Shown: positions 8,573 to 16,829 of the stretch, piece after piece | Position numbering within the stretch: the first letter of the stretch is position 1 | Layout of the letters: each line of letters starts with the position of its first letter | Source: Arthrobacter sp. MA-N2 | Lineage (GTDB): Bacteria > Actinomycetota > Actinomycetes > Actinomycetales > Micrococcaceae | Assembly (NCBI RefSeq): GCF_000517125.1 | Contig: NZ_KI912156.1 | Span: 312,290 to 376,289 of the forward strand | DNA: 64,000 nt | Direction: 5' to 3' | Made by a program: the position numbers and the translations under genes | Notes under the pieces: model-generated | The model's database searches: none | What the model saw: the letters and a program-made list of their open reading frames with translations, nothing else | What the model was told of the DNA's origin: nothing

Positions 8573-9220
8573 ATGACCGCAACCTTGGTCCGCCACCCGC
8601 GGGTCTCCCGGACAGCCGCAACGACGGCGACACCTGGCCCCGGTAAGGGCCGGGGCATCGGGTGGAAAGTGGTCCAGTTCTTCGTGAGGGTCATTTCCAC
8701 GGTGGTGATGGTTGTGGCCGTGGCGACGTTTCTGTTCCTCGCTGTCGGCCCCCGCGTCCTCGGCTACCAGACCAGCACGATGCTGACAGGCTCGATGTCG
8801 CCCTTGATCAATCCGGGCGACGTCGTGGTCACTGTTCCCGTTTCGGTCCACGACCTGAAGGTCGGGGACATCATTACCTACCACATTCCGGTGGAGGACC
8901 AGCGGGTGGAGACCCACCGGATCATCGACCTGGCAGTGAACAACCAAGGCACTGCGACCGTTCGTACCAAGGGCGATGCCAACAACGGCGCCGACCCCTG
9001 GACAGCAACGTTGGCCGGCGGCCAGGTTGACCGTCAAGTGTTCACCATTCCCTACCTCGGCAACGCGATCCGCGCTCTTCGTGACCCTGTGGTCCTGAAG
9101 GTCCTGATGTATGGCGCCCCGGCCGCCCTGGTGGTCATGGTCCTCGTCGCCATCTGGCGGAAAAAGCCCGAAAACGGCCACGCCATGGACGCCGGTGCCG
9201 CTGATCGCCGGCAACACTGA
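8573..9220 (+). CDS. sipW: Signal peptidase I, SipW (ER) type
   Basis: A 215-residue membrane peptidase. There is one transmembrane segment near the N-terminus (about 37-60) and a second at about 178-198. The catalytic Ser is in LTGSMSPLI and the partner His in VETHRII, with PGDVVVTVPV and KGDANNGADPW between and after. A Ser-His pair, not Ser-Lys, marks the ER/SipW type, which processes TasA-like proteins. GGAG ten bases before the ATG at 8573 supports the start. It belongs to the islet inserted between the two phosphonate gene blocks, but its expected substrate is truncated here. Confidence 0.88.
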   Translation: MTATLVRHPRVSRTAATTATPGPGKGRGIGWKVVQFFVRVISTVVMVVAVATFLFLAVGPRVLGYQTSTMLTGSMSPLINPGDVVVTVPVSVHDLKVGDIITYHIPVEDQRVETHRIIDLAVNNQGTATVRTKGDANNGADPWTATLAGGQVDRQVFTIPYLGNAIRALRDPVVLKVLMYGAPAALVVMVLVAIWRKKPENGHAMDAGAADRRQH

Positions 9221-9428
9221 CCTCGCGATGAACGCGGTGCTCAGCCTCACAAGCAGCTCTTCGATAGCGGGGGCGCTCCGGATGGAACCGCACTGCGTGC
9301 GCCTCGAACACGCCCTGGGCAATCCGAAAGCATTGCGCGGTCCAACTGCCCGGCGTGCCGCATGCGATTGTCTTCAAGGAACCGGATCGGGTCCGCTGTC
9401 TTTTGCTGTTTAGAACGGTAAGAATGGG

Positions 9429-9899
9429 TTGGACCACAGGCCTGACAGAAAGCTGCGGACCTTGCGAAGAAGCCGAAGCACCGCCGACGCCGGCAGGACC
9501 CCTGCGCTGGGGCGTCTCGCCGCGGTCCTGGCGGCGGCTGCCGTACTGATCTTCGCGCCCGGCATCGCCCAAGCCGCCTTCAAATCCTCCACGGGCGGAC
9601 AAACGAGCGTCGGGACCATGGCGATGGCAGCCCCCACCGGCGCTTCCGTCACGGCCAGCTGCTCAGGCCGGACCCTCATCATTTACGTCAACAGTTACGG
9701 CACCGTCCCGCGAGCCACGAGCTACGAGTTCACGGTGGCCGACCCCAACGGCACAGCCGTCACACCCTACTCCGGGACGTTTTATTACCAGCTCTCGGCC
9801 CCCACGGGCACGTGGGCGTACCAGATCCGCGGCCTGTACCAGGTATCAGCCAGCAACATCTGGAAGGGCCAGCCCTACAAAGGAACCGTCACATGCTGA
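9429..9899 (+). CDS. Secreted protein of unknown function in the SipW islet
   Basis: A 156-residue reading frame with a long basic N-region rich in Arg, a hydrophobic stretch (LAAVLAAAAVLIFAPGIAQA) ending in a likely signal-peptidase site AQA-AF, and a small mature domain with many Thr, Ser and Tyr. The mature part contains SCSGRTLIIYVNS, ATSYEFTVADPNGTAV and a terminal Cys, suggesting a beta-sandwich surface protein with one disulfide; I do not recognise the family. The start is a TTG at 9429 and has no strong ribosome-binding site, so it is uncertain. Its position after sipW suggests a cell-surface role and possible processing by that peptidase. Confidence 0.55.
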   Translation: MDHRPDRKLRTLRRSRSTADAGRTPALGRLAAVLAAAAVLIFAPGIAQAAFKSSTGGQTSVGTMAMAAPTGASVTASCSGRTLIIYVNSYGTVPRATSYEFTVADPNGTAVTPYSGTFYYQLSAPTGTWAYQIRGLYQVSASNIWKGQPYKGTVTC

Positions 9900-10181
9900 A
9901 GGACACCACAGCCAGCGGGACGATCCTCCACCCGGGCGCCCTGCTCGAGCTCGCGGACCAAATGCACAGCACGGCCATTCCCCGAGACTATGCACCGACC
10001 TTCCTGCCACGGCATCGAGCAAAGCCTCCTCCAAGGCGACTACCCGACCGCAGCACGTAACGCCCTCGCCCTCCCCGGAAACATCGGCACCCTTACAACC
10101 GCCATGACGGACTTCCTCTCGGATACACCGAACCCGGCGGAAAACCCGGCGGGGTTCAGACGAGCTGTTGCGCCTTCATGA
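9893..10181 (+). pseudogene. Possible frameshifted small gene coupled to the secreted protein
   Basis: An ATG at 9893 overlaps the upstream stop by seven bases and opens MLKDTTASGTILHPGALLELADQ; that frame degrades near 10010. From about 10010 a different frame carries coding-like text (GIEQSLLQGDYPTAARNALA and LTTAMTDFL) into the phnN 3' end. One frameshift would join them. The family is unknown. Confidence 0.3.
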
Positions 10182-10749
10182 TGGCCCGCAGCAAGCGGTC
10201 GCCGCCTTCGGCGACGGTTCCGTCGTTGCGGATCTCGACGTCTACGGGATGATCGGGTGCCGGGTCGGTGCGCGCAAGGCGCTGGGCGATGTCGTGCACC
10301 GCTTCTCGGCCGCGGCCACGAAGCCGAGAAGCGCGGACGTCGTCGGAGACGGTCACGCGGACTACGACGAGCCGCGGATAGCGCGCGGCGAGTACCCCGA
10401 GCACGCCACGCGAGACGTTGGCGACGACTGTGCGGCCGGATCGAATCTCGTCGTCAACGGCTGCCGGAATGCCATAACCGAGCCCGTGGGCCCGCCACGA
10501 GACGGCGAAGTCGCCGCAAGCGCACCCCGCCGCGAACCCTGCCTCGTCGATCGGCTCATGGTCCTCGCCCGCTCCCTCCCGTCGGGTGATGACGCGCCGG
10601 GGGAAGTAAACAGCGGCCGCGGCGAGCCGCTCACGGGCGTAGGAGATGAGCGCGTCCTTTCCGACGCCGCTCGCGCCGACGATGGCGAGGAAGGCTCCCG
10701 AGTCGGTGGTCGTCGACGCCGCCGGCTGAGCATGGTCCATTGCACCCAT
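10156..10749 (-). CDS. phnN: Ribose 1,5-bisphosphate phosphokinase PhnN
   Basis: A 197-residue kinase of the guanylate-kinase fold. The P-loop is GASGVGKDA near residue 25, followed by PRRVITRREGAGEDHEPI (the substrate lid region) and SWRAHGLGYGIP. PhnN phosphorylates ribose 1,5-bisphosphate to PRPP, the last step that returns the C-P lyase ribosyl carrier to metabolism. The start at 10749 lies four bases after the phnM stop; upstream in-frame extension would run through phnM and is rejected. It is the last gene of the leftward C-P lyase operon. Confidence 0.88.
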   Translation of the reverse strand: MGAMDHAQPAASTTTDSGAFLAIVGASGVGKDALISYARERLAAAAVYFPRRVITRREGAGEDHEPIDEAGFAAGCACGDFAVSWRAHGLGYGIPAAVDDEIRSGRTVVANVSRGVLGVLAARYPRLVVVRVTVSDDVRASRLRGRGREAVHDIAQRLARTDPAPDHPVDVEIRNDGTVAEGGDRLLRAIMKAQQLV

Positions 10750-10753
10750 CGCG

Positions 10754-11926
10754 TCAGGAGACCCGGACTCCGCTGCGCCACACAGCTCGCACAACGGGGA
10801 CGCGGTGGCCGCGCGGACGATTCGGACTGGCCGGCAAGTCATGAGCGTGGACGCGCACCAGGTCGGCGCGGCGGCCGGCCTCAATGACGCCGCGGTCCTC
10901 GAGGCCCGCGACGCGCGCCGGGTTGCTCGCGACGAGCTTGGCACCCTCGTGCAGCGGAAGCACCCCCTCGGATTCAAGGAGGAAGACGGCCTGGAGCGGG
11001 CTCGCGGGCACGTAGTCGGAGGAGAGGATGTCAAGCAGGCCTGCCTCAAGCAGCTCGCTGGCCGCAACGTTGCCGGACTGAGAGCCGCCGCGCATGATGT
11101 TCGGCGCGCCCATGACGATCAGCTGACCGTGCTCGCGTGCCGCCTGGGCAGCGAGACGCGTCGTGGGGAACTCGGAGATGAGCACGCCGAAGCCCGCGGA
11201 TTCCTCGACGTGCTCAAGGGTTGCGTCATCGTGCGCGGCGAGGGCAATGCCGCGCTCGAGGGTGAGCCGGGCGATCTTGGCCCGGTTCGGCACGGAGTGG
11301 ACTTCGGCGACCTTCTTGAGCTCTTCGACAAAGGGCAGGAATGCGTCGTTCGATACCCTGCCCTTGCCGACCATGTAGGTTCGGAATGCCTCGACGTCGG
11401 CGTACTGGCGCTGCCCCGGGGTGTGGTCCATAAGGGACACGAGGCGGATGTCGGAGATCTTGTCGAGCGCCTCGAACTCGCTGACTGTGCCGGGAGCGGC
11501 GACCTCGCAGCGGATGTGGATGAAATGCTCGGCCCGGGTCAGCTCCGCGGCCGCGGCGTAGGTGATCGCCGCGGCGATCTCAGCCGCGAGGGCCGTGCCG
11601 TCGTTCTCCCGCCCGGTCATCGAACCGATCCGGACGGCGTCGAAGACGGTGGTCACTCCGGCCCCGCTGACCTGTGCGTCATGTGCGAGCACTGCGGGGA
11701 CCGGGTCCCAGCGTGTGCCGGGTCGCGGCTGGACATGCGCCTCAAGGTGATCTGTGTGGAGCTCCACGAGCCCCGGGAGGAGGTAGTCGCCGTCGAGATC
11801 CTCGCCCAAGGGCGTGGCTTTCGAACTGAGGTCGGCGATTGCACCGTCGCGGATGAGTACGGAGCCCTGCACCACCTCTCCGGCGAGCACGAGGCGGGCG
11901 TTGCGGAGGACGGTTTCGTGGCTCAT
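10754..11926 (-). CDS. phnM: Alpha-D-ribose 1-methylphosphonate 5-triphosphate diphosphatase PhnM
   Basis: A 390-residue amidohydrolase-fold enzyme. Metal-site motifs include LPGLVELHTDHLEAHVQPRP (around 55-70), the conserved E/K region AEHFIHIRCEV, the MDHTPGQRQY loop, and LAAHDDATLEHVEE. PhnM removes pyrophosphate from ribosyl-alkylphosphonate triphosphate to give the 5-phosphate used by PhnJ. I chose ATG 11926 (AAGGAA upstream, and ATGA overlap with the preceding stop) over an in-frame start at 12097 that would read through the upstream gene. Length is close to the E. coli enzyme. Confidence 0.92.
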   Translation of the reverse strand: MSHETVLRNARLVLAGEVVQGSVLIRDGAIADLSSKATPLGEDLDGDYLLPGLVELHTDHLEAHVQPRPGTRWDPVPAVLAHDAQVSGAGVTTVFDAVRIGSMTGRENDGTALAAEIAAAITYAAAAELTRAEHFIHIRCEVAAPGTVSEFEALDKISDIRLVSLMDHTPGQRQYADVEAFRTYMVGKGRVSNDAFLPFVEELKKVAEVHSVPNRAKIARLTLERGIALAAHDDATLEHVEESAGFGVLISEFPTTRLAAQAAREHGQLIVMGAPNIMRGGSQSGNVAASELLEAGLLDILSSDYVPASPLQAVFLLESEGVLPLHEGAKLVASNPARVAGLEDRGVIEAGRRADLVRVHAHDLPASPNRPRGHRVPVVRAVWRSGVRVS

Positions 11927-12690
11927 GCGTTTCCTTCTGCCATGACGTCGGGGCGGTGCAGGTCGGGGAGGAGCGGGTCGATGGCCCCGCGCAGCGGATG
12001 CACCGAATGGAGCATGAACGGCTCGCCGGGCGCAAGCTCGGTAAAAAGAGCCAGGGTGTCGAGCTGGATCGTCCGGCCCAGGCTGTCTGCGAACCACCGT
12101 CGCAGGACCGCGTCGACCTCACCCTGGCGTCGGGGCTCGATGCGGTCGGTGAGCGTGAGGTGGAAGCGGAAGTCGTCGAGCACGTATGGGTAGCCCCAGC
12201 GCTCAAGCGCCTCGCGCTGACGGCCACTGAGGGCGCCCGGTTTTCGGCGGGCGGTCTCCGCCGCGTCCGGCGGCGCACGGAATCCGTCGAACTCCTGCAC
12301 GAGCTCGGCCGCAAGCGCGTTGAGTGGCTCGGCCGGGGCGCCGGGGACGAGGGCGAAGAAGCTCCCGATCCGGCTCAGGGCCAGCTCGGGGAGGACCACG
12401 GGAGGATGCCCGGCGGCGAACCGGGCGAGGGCGGCGTCGAGTTCTCCAAGCGTGCGCCCTTCCGCCAGGCGGAAGGGCGCCTTGAACGTGCCGTGGAAAC
12501 CGTAGCGGCGTGCATCCGCCGTGATCTCATCCACGGCGGCCCGCGTCCACCCCTCGGGCGAGGACGCCGTGACCGGGAAGCCTGAGACGCTACGGCCGAG
12601 CCACGACTCCGCACGGCGGCGCAACTGCCCTCCGTCGACGTCGGTAGGGGACGTTCCGGAAGCCGCATAGATGGCGACCCGCCCGCTCAT
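11923..12690 (-). CDS. DUF1045 protein, 2H-phosphoesterase-like, in place of PhnP
   Basis: A 255-residue protein of the DUF1045 family, seen almost only in phosphonate operons. It carries the two short motifs of the 2H phosphoesterase fold: FHGTFKAPF (about 85) and FRFHLTLTDRI (about 174), each His-x-Thr. 2H enzymes hydrolyse cyclic phosphodiesters. C-P lyase produces ribose 1,2-cyclic phosphate 5-phosphate, opened in E. coli by the unrelated PhnP, and no PhnP is encoded here. I infer that this protein does that step. It is locked between phnL and phnM by ATGA overlaps at both ends. Confidence 0.85.
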   Translation of the reverse strand: MSGRVAIYAASGTSPTDVDGGQLRRRAESWLGRSVSGFPVTASSPEGWTRAAVDEITADARRYGFHGTFKAPFRLAEGRTLGELDAALARFAAGHPPVVLPELALSRIGSFFALVPGAPAEPLNALAAELVQEFDGFRAPPDAAETARRKPGALSGRQREALERWGYPYVLDDFRFHLTLTDRIEPRRQGEVDAVLRRWFADSLGRTIQLDTLALFTELAPGEPFMLHSVHPLRGAIDPLLPDLHRPDVMAEGNA

Positions 12691-13433
12691 GCCATCGCCG
12701 CCGGGACCGGCGCGAACGCCTGAACGTCGATCACGCGGTCCGCGACCCGTTCACGCACCGCGGTGTCATGGAAGATCCCGAGCATCGCTACCCCGCGGGC
12801 GCGCTTCTCGGCGATCAGCTCCACCACGACATCGCTGTTGTGCGCGTCGAGCGAGGCGGTCGGCTCGTCGAGCAGCAGCAGCGGCAGCTCGGGGATGAAG
12901 CCGCGGGCGATGTTGACGCGCTGCTGCTCGCCGCCTGAGAACGTCGCGGGTGGGAGGGACCATAGCCGCTCGGGGATCGCGAGCCGCGTGAGGAGTGCGG
13001 CAGCGCGGTCGAGCGCCTCCTCGGAGCCCACGCCGCGCTCCGTGAGCGGCTCGGCCACGATCTGGATGGCCGGGATGCGTGGCACGCAGCGGAGGAATTG
13101 GCTCACGTAGCCCATGGCGTCCCGGCGCGCGGCGAGTACCCGACGCGGGTCCGCGGCTGCGATGTCGACCGGGCCGCCATGGGCCGGGTGGACGGTGGTG
13201 ATGACCACGCTTCCGGTGTCGACGGCGTAGTTCCCGTAGATCATCTTCAGGATCGAGCTCTTCCCGGCGCCGGAGGTTCCGCCGAGCACGACGCACTCCC
13301 CGGGGTCCACCGTGAAGCTCAGCCCGCGCAGCACGGCGATCTGTTTTCCGCCTTGGAGGTGCATAGTGAAGGTTTTGCCTACGCCCGCGACAGCGAGGGT
13401 CGGCTCTGGGGGGCTGATGAGTGTCACGGTCAT
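12687..13433 (-). CDS. phnL: C-P lyase accessory ATP-binding protein PhnL
   Basis: A 248-residue ABC-type ATPase. Walker A is GGTSGAGKSS, the signature is FSGGEQQRVNIARGF, Walker B is LLLLDEPTASLD, and the His switch is in IFHDTAV. PhnL is required for C-P lyase function and associates with the core complex; it is not a transporter subunit. ATG 13433 overlaps the phnK stop by four bases; a longer upstream frame reads through phnK and is rejected. It is translationally coupled to phnK and to the DUF1045 gene. Confidence 0.92.
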   Translation of the reverse strand: MTVTLISPPEPTLAVAGVGKTFTMHLQGGKQIAVLRGLSFTVDPGECVVLGGTSGAGKSSILKMIYGNYAVDTGSVVITTVHPAHGGPVDIAAADPRRVLAARRDAMGYVSQFLRCVPRIPAIQIVAEPLTERGVGSEEALDRAAALLTRLAIPERLWSLPPATFSGGEQQRVNIARGFIPELPLLLLDEPTASLDAHNSDVVVELIAEKRARGVAMLGIFHDTAVRERVADRVIDVQAFAPVPAAMA

Positions 13434-14233
13434 CCTTGCAGAATCGAGGAAACGAGGAGCTGGGTGTAGGCGGCCTGCGGGTCGTCGAGCACGCGGTCGG
13501 TGAGACCGGATTCGATCACGTACCCGTCCTTCATCACGAGCGTCCGGTGCGAGATCAGGCGGGCGACGGCCAGATCGTGGGTGACGATGACGACTGCCAG
13601 GCCCAGATCGGCGACGAGCGTGCGGATCAGGTCGAGGAGGCGGGCCTGGACCGAAACGTCCAGGCTGCTGGTCGGCTCGTCCATGAAGACCAGCCGCGGC
13701 GAGACCACGAGGTTCCGGGCGATCTGGAGGCGCTGGCGCATGCCTCCCGAGAAGGAAGCAGGCGTGTCGTCGATGCGGTCCGCCGGGATCTCCACCCGCT
13801 TCAGCCATTCAGCGGCGGCGGACCGGATCTGCCCGTAGTGCCGCCAGCCGGTCGCCATCAGCGGCTCGCCCACGTTGCCCCCGGCACTCACATGCATGCG
13901 GAGGCCATCCGCAGCATTCTGATGGACGAATCCCCACTCGGTGCGCCATAGCCGGCGGACGCGGCTCTCGCTGAGCTCGGAGAGCTCGACGACGGTGCCG
14001 TCGCCATGGCGGTAGCGGATGCTTCCCTCTGTGAGGCTGATGTGCTGCGAAAGCGTGCGGAGGAGCGTCGACTTGCCGGAGCCGGATTCGCCGACGACGG
14101 CGAGCACCTCGCCGGGCCAGAGATCGAAGCTCACGTCCCGGCATCCGTGGCCGTCCTCGTAGCGGTGGCCGGCTCCCCGCACTTCGAGCAAGGGCCGTTG
14201 TTCGTCGTCGAAACTGAGTCTGTCGAGCGTCAT
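13430..14233 (-). CDS. phnK: C-P lyase accessory ATP-binding protein PhnK
   Basis: A 267-residue ABC-type ATPase similar to the oligopeptide-transporter group. Walker A is GESGSGKST, the Q-loop is GFVHQNAADGLRM (PhnK-like), the signature is FSGGMRQRLQIARNL, Walker B is LVFMDEPTSSLD, and the switch His is in IVTHDLAV. PhnK docks on the PhnGHIJ core complex. It overlaps phnJ and phnL by four bases on either side, so stoichiometric translation is likely. Confidence 0.93.
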   Translation of the reverse strand: MTLDRLSFDDEQRPLLEVRGAGHRYEDGHGCRDVSFDLWPGEVLAVVGESGSGKSTLLRTLSQHISLTEGSIRYRHGDGTVVELSELSESRVRRLWRTEWGFVHQNAADGLRMHVSAGGNVGEPLMATGWRHYGQIRSAAAEWLKRVEIPADRIDDTPASFSGGMRQRLQIARNLVVSPRLVFMDEPTSSLDVSVQARLLDLIRTLVADLGLAVVIVTHDLAVARLISHRTLVMKDGYVIESGLTDRVLDDPQAAYTQLLVSSILQG

Positions 14234-15123
14234 TTCTGCGGCTCCTCCGTATCGTCGTTCTCGGTATAGGCGTCACCCGCGGCGGCAGCCGCGGTTTGCC
14301 CGCAGTGGTCGGTATCAGAGCAGGCGAACATGATGCCGCCGGCGTCATCGGTGATGATCTCGTCGAGGTACACCCCGGTCGAGCCACAGACGGCGCAAGG
14401 CTGGTCGAAGCGCTGCGGCTCGAATGGGTGGTCCTCGAACCCGAGGCTGACCACATCCGTGTAGGGTGGCACCGCGTAGATGCGCTTTTCACGGCCCGCG
14501 CCGTACAGGTGAAGGGCGGGGCTCTGGTTCAGCTTGGGGTTGTCGAAGCTCGGCGTCGGCGAGGGGTCCATGAGGTAGCGGCCGTTGACCAGCACCGGGT
14601 ATGCGTACGTCGTGGCGATGTGCCCGTACTTCGCGATGTCCTCGTAGAGCTTGACGTAGATCAGCCCGTACTCCTCGAGAGCATGCATGCGCCGCGTCTC
14701 GGTCTCACGCGGCTCAAGGAACCGCAGGGGCTCGGGGATCGGCACCTGATAGACCATGGTCTGCCCTTCCCTCAGCTCCGCCTCGGGGATGCGGTGGCGG
14801 GTCTGGATGATCGATGCCTCGGCGGTGTGCGTGGTGGTCCGTGCGCCCGTCACTTTGGCGAAGAAGGCCCGGATCGAGACGGCGTTCGTGGTGTCGTCGG
14901 CACCCTGGTCGATGACCTTGAGCACGTCGTCCGCGCCGATGATCGACGCCGTGACCTGGACGCCGCCCGTCCCCCAGCCTCGCGGCATGGGGACTTCGCG
15001 GGAAGCAAACGGGACCTGGAACCCGGGGATGGCGACCGCCTTGAGCAGTGCGCGGCGGATCATCCGCTTGGTCTGCTCGTCGAGGTAGCCGGGGTTGTAG
15101 CTGGGCTTCCGGGCGGTGCTCAT
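14230..15123 (-). CDS. phnJ: Alpha-D-ribose 1-methylphosphonate 5-phosphate C-P lyase PhnJ
   Basis: A 297-residue radical-SAM enzyme that breaks the C-P bond. Four cysteines lie at 243, 246, 268 and 274 (CAVCGSTG ... FACSDTDHC), a uniform +2 shift from the E. coli cysteines 241, 244, 266 and 272, three of which hold the 4Fe-4S cluster. The glycyl-radical residue of E. coli (Gly32) corresponds to Gly34 in AVAIPGFQVPF. The acidic C-terminal tail (YTENDDTEEPQK) is not needed for the fold. All catalytic residues are present, so the operon should be functional. It overlaps phnI and phnK by four bases each. Confidence 0.95.
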   Translation of the reverse strand: MSTARKPSYNPGYLDEQTKRMIRRALLKAVAIPGFQVPFASREVPMPRGWGTGGVQVTASIIGADDVLKVIDQGADDTTNAVSIRAFFAKVTGARTTTHTAEASIIQTRHRIPEAELREGQTMVYQVPIPEPLRFLEPRETETRRMHALEEYGLIYVKLYEDIAKYGHIATTYAYPVLVNGRYLMDPSPTPSFDNPKLNQSPALHLYGAGREKRIYAVPPYTDVVSLGFEDHPFEPQRFDQPCAVCGSTGVYLDEIITDDAGGIMFACSDTDHCGQTAAAAAGDAYTENDDTEEPQK

Positions 15124-16196
15124 GCGTTTTCCTCACGTTCTGCGTTCAGTTTGCGCACGAGGCCGAGTTCCGCCTGAAAGTCGACGTAGTGCGGCAGTTT
15201 GAGGTGCTCCACAAATCCGGTGGCCTGCACGTTGTCGGCGTGGTGGATCACGAACTCCTCGTCCTGTGCGGGCGCGACGACGCGCTCCCCGAATTCCTCG
15301 GCACGCAGCGCCCGATCCACGATCGACATCGACATCGCCTTGCGTTCGGCCCGCCCGAAAACGAGTCCATACCCGCGGGTGAACTGCGCCGGAGTGTCCG
15401 CGTTGCCCGTGAACTGGTTGACCATATGGCATTCCGTCACCGCGATGCGCCCGAGCGGCACCGGGAAGCCCAGTCCGGGGGCAACGAACTCCACCTCCAC
15501 CTCGCCGACGCGGATCTCGCCGGCGAACGGGTGCGTGCGGCCGAAGCCGCGCTGGGTCGAGTACGCGAGGCTGAGCAGGAACCCCTCGTCCCCGCGGGCC
15601 AAAGACTGGAGCCGCTCGGCCCGGCTCATGGGGAAGACGGTGGGCTCCCGGGTCAGGTCCGCGGGCTCGGGGTCGCCGGAGCTCGATGGTTCCGGCACGG
15701 GTTCCATGAGCGCTTCGGCACCGAGCAGGTCGGCGACGCGTGGCATCTCCCCCGCATGGTCCACGTCAGCCCCCGCGCCGAGCAGGGGGCCGTCGACGCC
15801 GGAATCGGCAAAGAGCCGGTGCGTGTAGTCGAATGTCGCCCCAAGCTGCTGGCCGCCCGGCAGGTCCTTGAACGTGGCCGAGACGCGGCGCTGCGGCGGA
15901 AGCCGCGCGGTGTCGACCGGTTCGGTGTAACCGAAACGGGGCAGGGTGGTGCGGTACGAGCGCACCAGAGTGACGGCCTCAAGCACGTCTCCCTGGGCCT
16001 GCAGGATGGCCTGCGCCGCGAGTTCGGGATCGTATAGCGAGCCCTCGTTCATGACGCGGGCCACAAGCACTGCGAGCTGGCCTGCCACCGCACCGGATTC
16101 GAGCGGCGGGAACTGCTCGGCTCCGCGCCCCTCCTTCGCTAGCAGAGCGTGGGCGTTGGCGATTGCCTTTTCGCCGCCTTTGACTGCAACGTACAC
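15120..16196 (-). CDS. phnI: C-P lyase core subunit PhnI
   Basis: A 358-residue protein beginning MYVAVKGGEKAI, the PhnI opening. Recognisable PhnI segments include HLKLPHYVDFQAELGL and ECHMVNQFTGNADTPAQFTRGYGLVFGRAERKAMSMSIVDRAL (split across the middle) and the His-rich EEFVIHHADNVQATGFVEH. PhnI acts as nucleosidase on the ATP-derived ribosyl moiety and, with PhnG, PhnH and PhnL, forms ribosyl alkylphosphonate triphosphate. It lies four bases after phnH and overlaps phnJ. Length is close to the E. coli protein. Confidence 0.94.
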   Translation of the reverse strand: MYVAVKGGEKAIANAHALLAKEGRGAEQFPPLESGAVAGQLAVLVARVMNEGSLYDPELAAQAILQAQGDVLEAVTLVRSYRTTLPRFGYTEPVDTARLPPQRRVSATFKDLPGGQQLGATFDYTHRLFADSGVDGPLLGAGADVDHAGEMPRVADLLGAEALMEPVPEPSSSGDPEPADLTREPTVFPMSRAERLQSLARGDEGFLLSLAYSTQRGFGRTHPFAGEIRVGEVEVEFVAPGLGFPVPLGRIAVTECHMVNQFTGNADTPAQFTRGYGLVFGRAERKAMSMSIVDRALRAEEFGERVVAPAQDEEFVIHHADNVQATGFVEHLKLPHYVDFQAELGLVRKLNAEREENA

Positions 16197-16199
16197 CGC

Positions 16200-16829
16200 T
16201 CAGCCCTCCTGTCCGTTGGCGGCCGCTGCCGCCATTCGTGTGGTGCGCGGCAGTGCCGAGACCTGCTCGGCATCGATGAGCAGAAGGTCGACGCCGCGTG
16301 GGAACGCAGCCGTGTTGGCGTGCCACTGCCCGGCGAAGCCGGCGTCGGCCCACGGCGCCTCGAGTTCCACGGTTCCCTTGATGCCGGGCCCGCGGACCGC
16401 GAAGCGGCGGGAGCCGGCACACCCGCGCACATCCAGCACGATCGTCGCCGACAGGTGCGGCTCCTCGTCGCTGCCCAGGCGCAGTGACCCCAGTGCGGGC
16501 ATGGAGGACGGAGTCGCGAAGACGAAGTTCGCTGCGGCCGCTTCGACCTGCCGCGCCCCGGTGTGGAACTCAAGCCACGCCGCGACCTCCGCGTCGTCGA
16601 GCGCCCCGCCGAGCCAGATAGCCGATTCTTCATCGAGGATAGCCAGCGCGACGGCGGCGAGTCCCGGCCCGAGCGCCGCCGGCGGCTGTGCAGGTCCGCT
16701 CAGCGGATAGCTGCGAGTGGGGTGGGAGAGCGCGTCGAGGATCGCCCGAAACGCCCGTTGGGCATCCCTTGAAGGATCGGCGAAGCCCGGTGCCGGGATC
16801 GCGGGGCCCCGATCGGCGGGGGCACTCAC
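16200..16829 (-). CDS. phnH: C-P lyase core subunit PhnH
   Basis: A 209-residue protein with PhnH features: GFADPSRDAQRAFRAILDALSHP at the N-terminus (split at the helix), a central VALAILDEESAIWL and the C-terminal FPRGVDLLLIDAEQVSALPRTTRM. PhnH is part of the hetero-oligomeric PhnGHIJ core, a PLP-transferase-like fold without PLP. The start is a GTG that overlaps the phnG stop (GTGA). Four bases separate it from phnI. Confidence 0.92.
   Translation of the reverse strand: MSAPADRGPAIPAPGFADPSRDAQRAFRAILDALSHPTRSYPLSGPAQPPAALGPGLAAVALAILDEESAIWLGGALDDAEVAAWLEFHTGARQVEAAAANFVFATPSSMPALGSLRLGSDEEPHLSATIVLDVRGCAGSRRFAVRGPGIKGTVELEAPWADAGFAGQWHANTAAFPRGVDLLLIDAEQVSALPRTTRMAAAAANGQEG

Noticed and set aside
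10805..12193. Long plus-strand frame of 462 codons
   Set aside because: Antisense to phnM and the DUF1045 gene, both of which have clear motifs and coupled starts.
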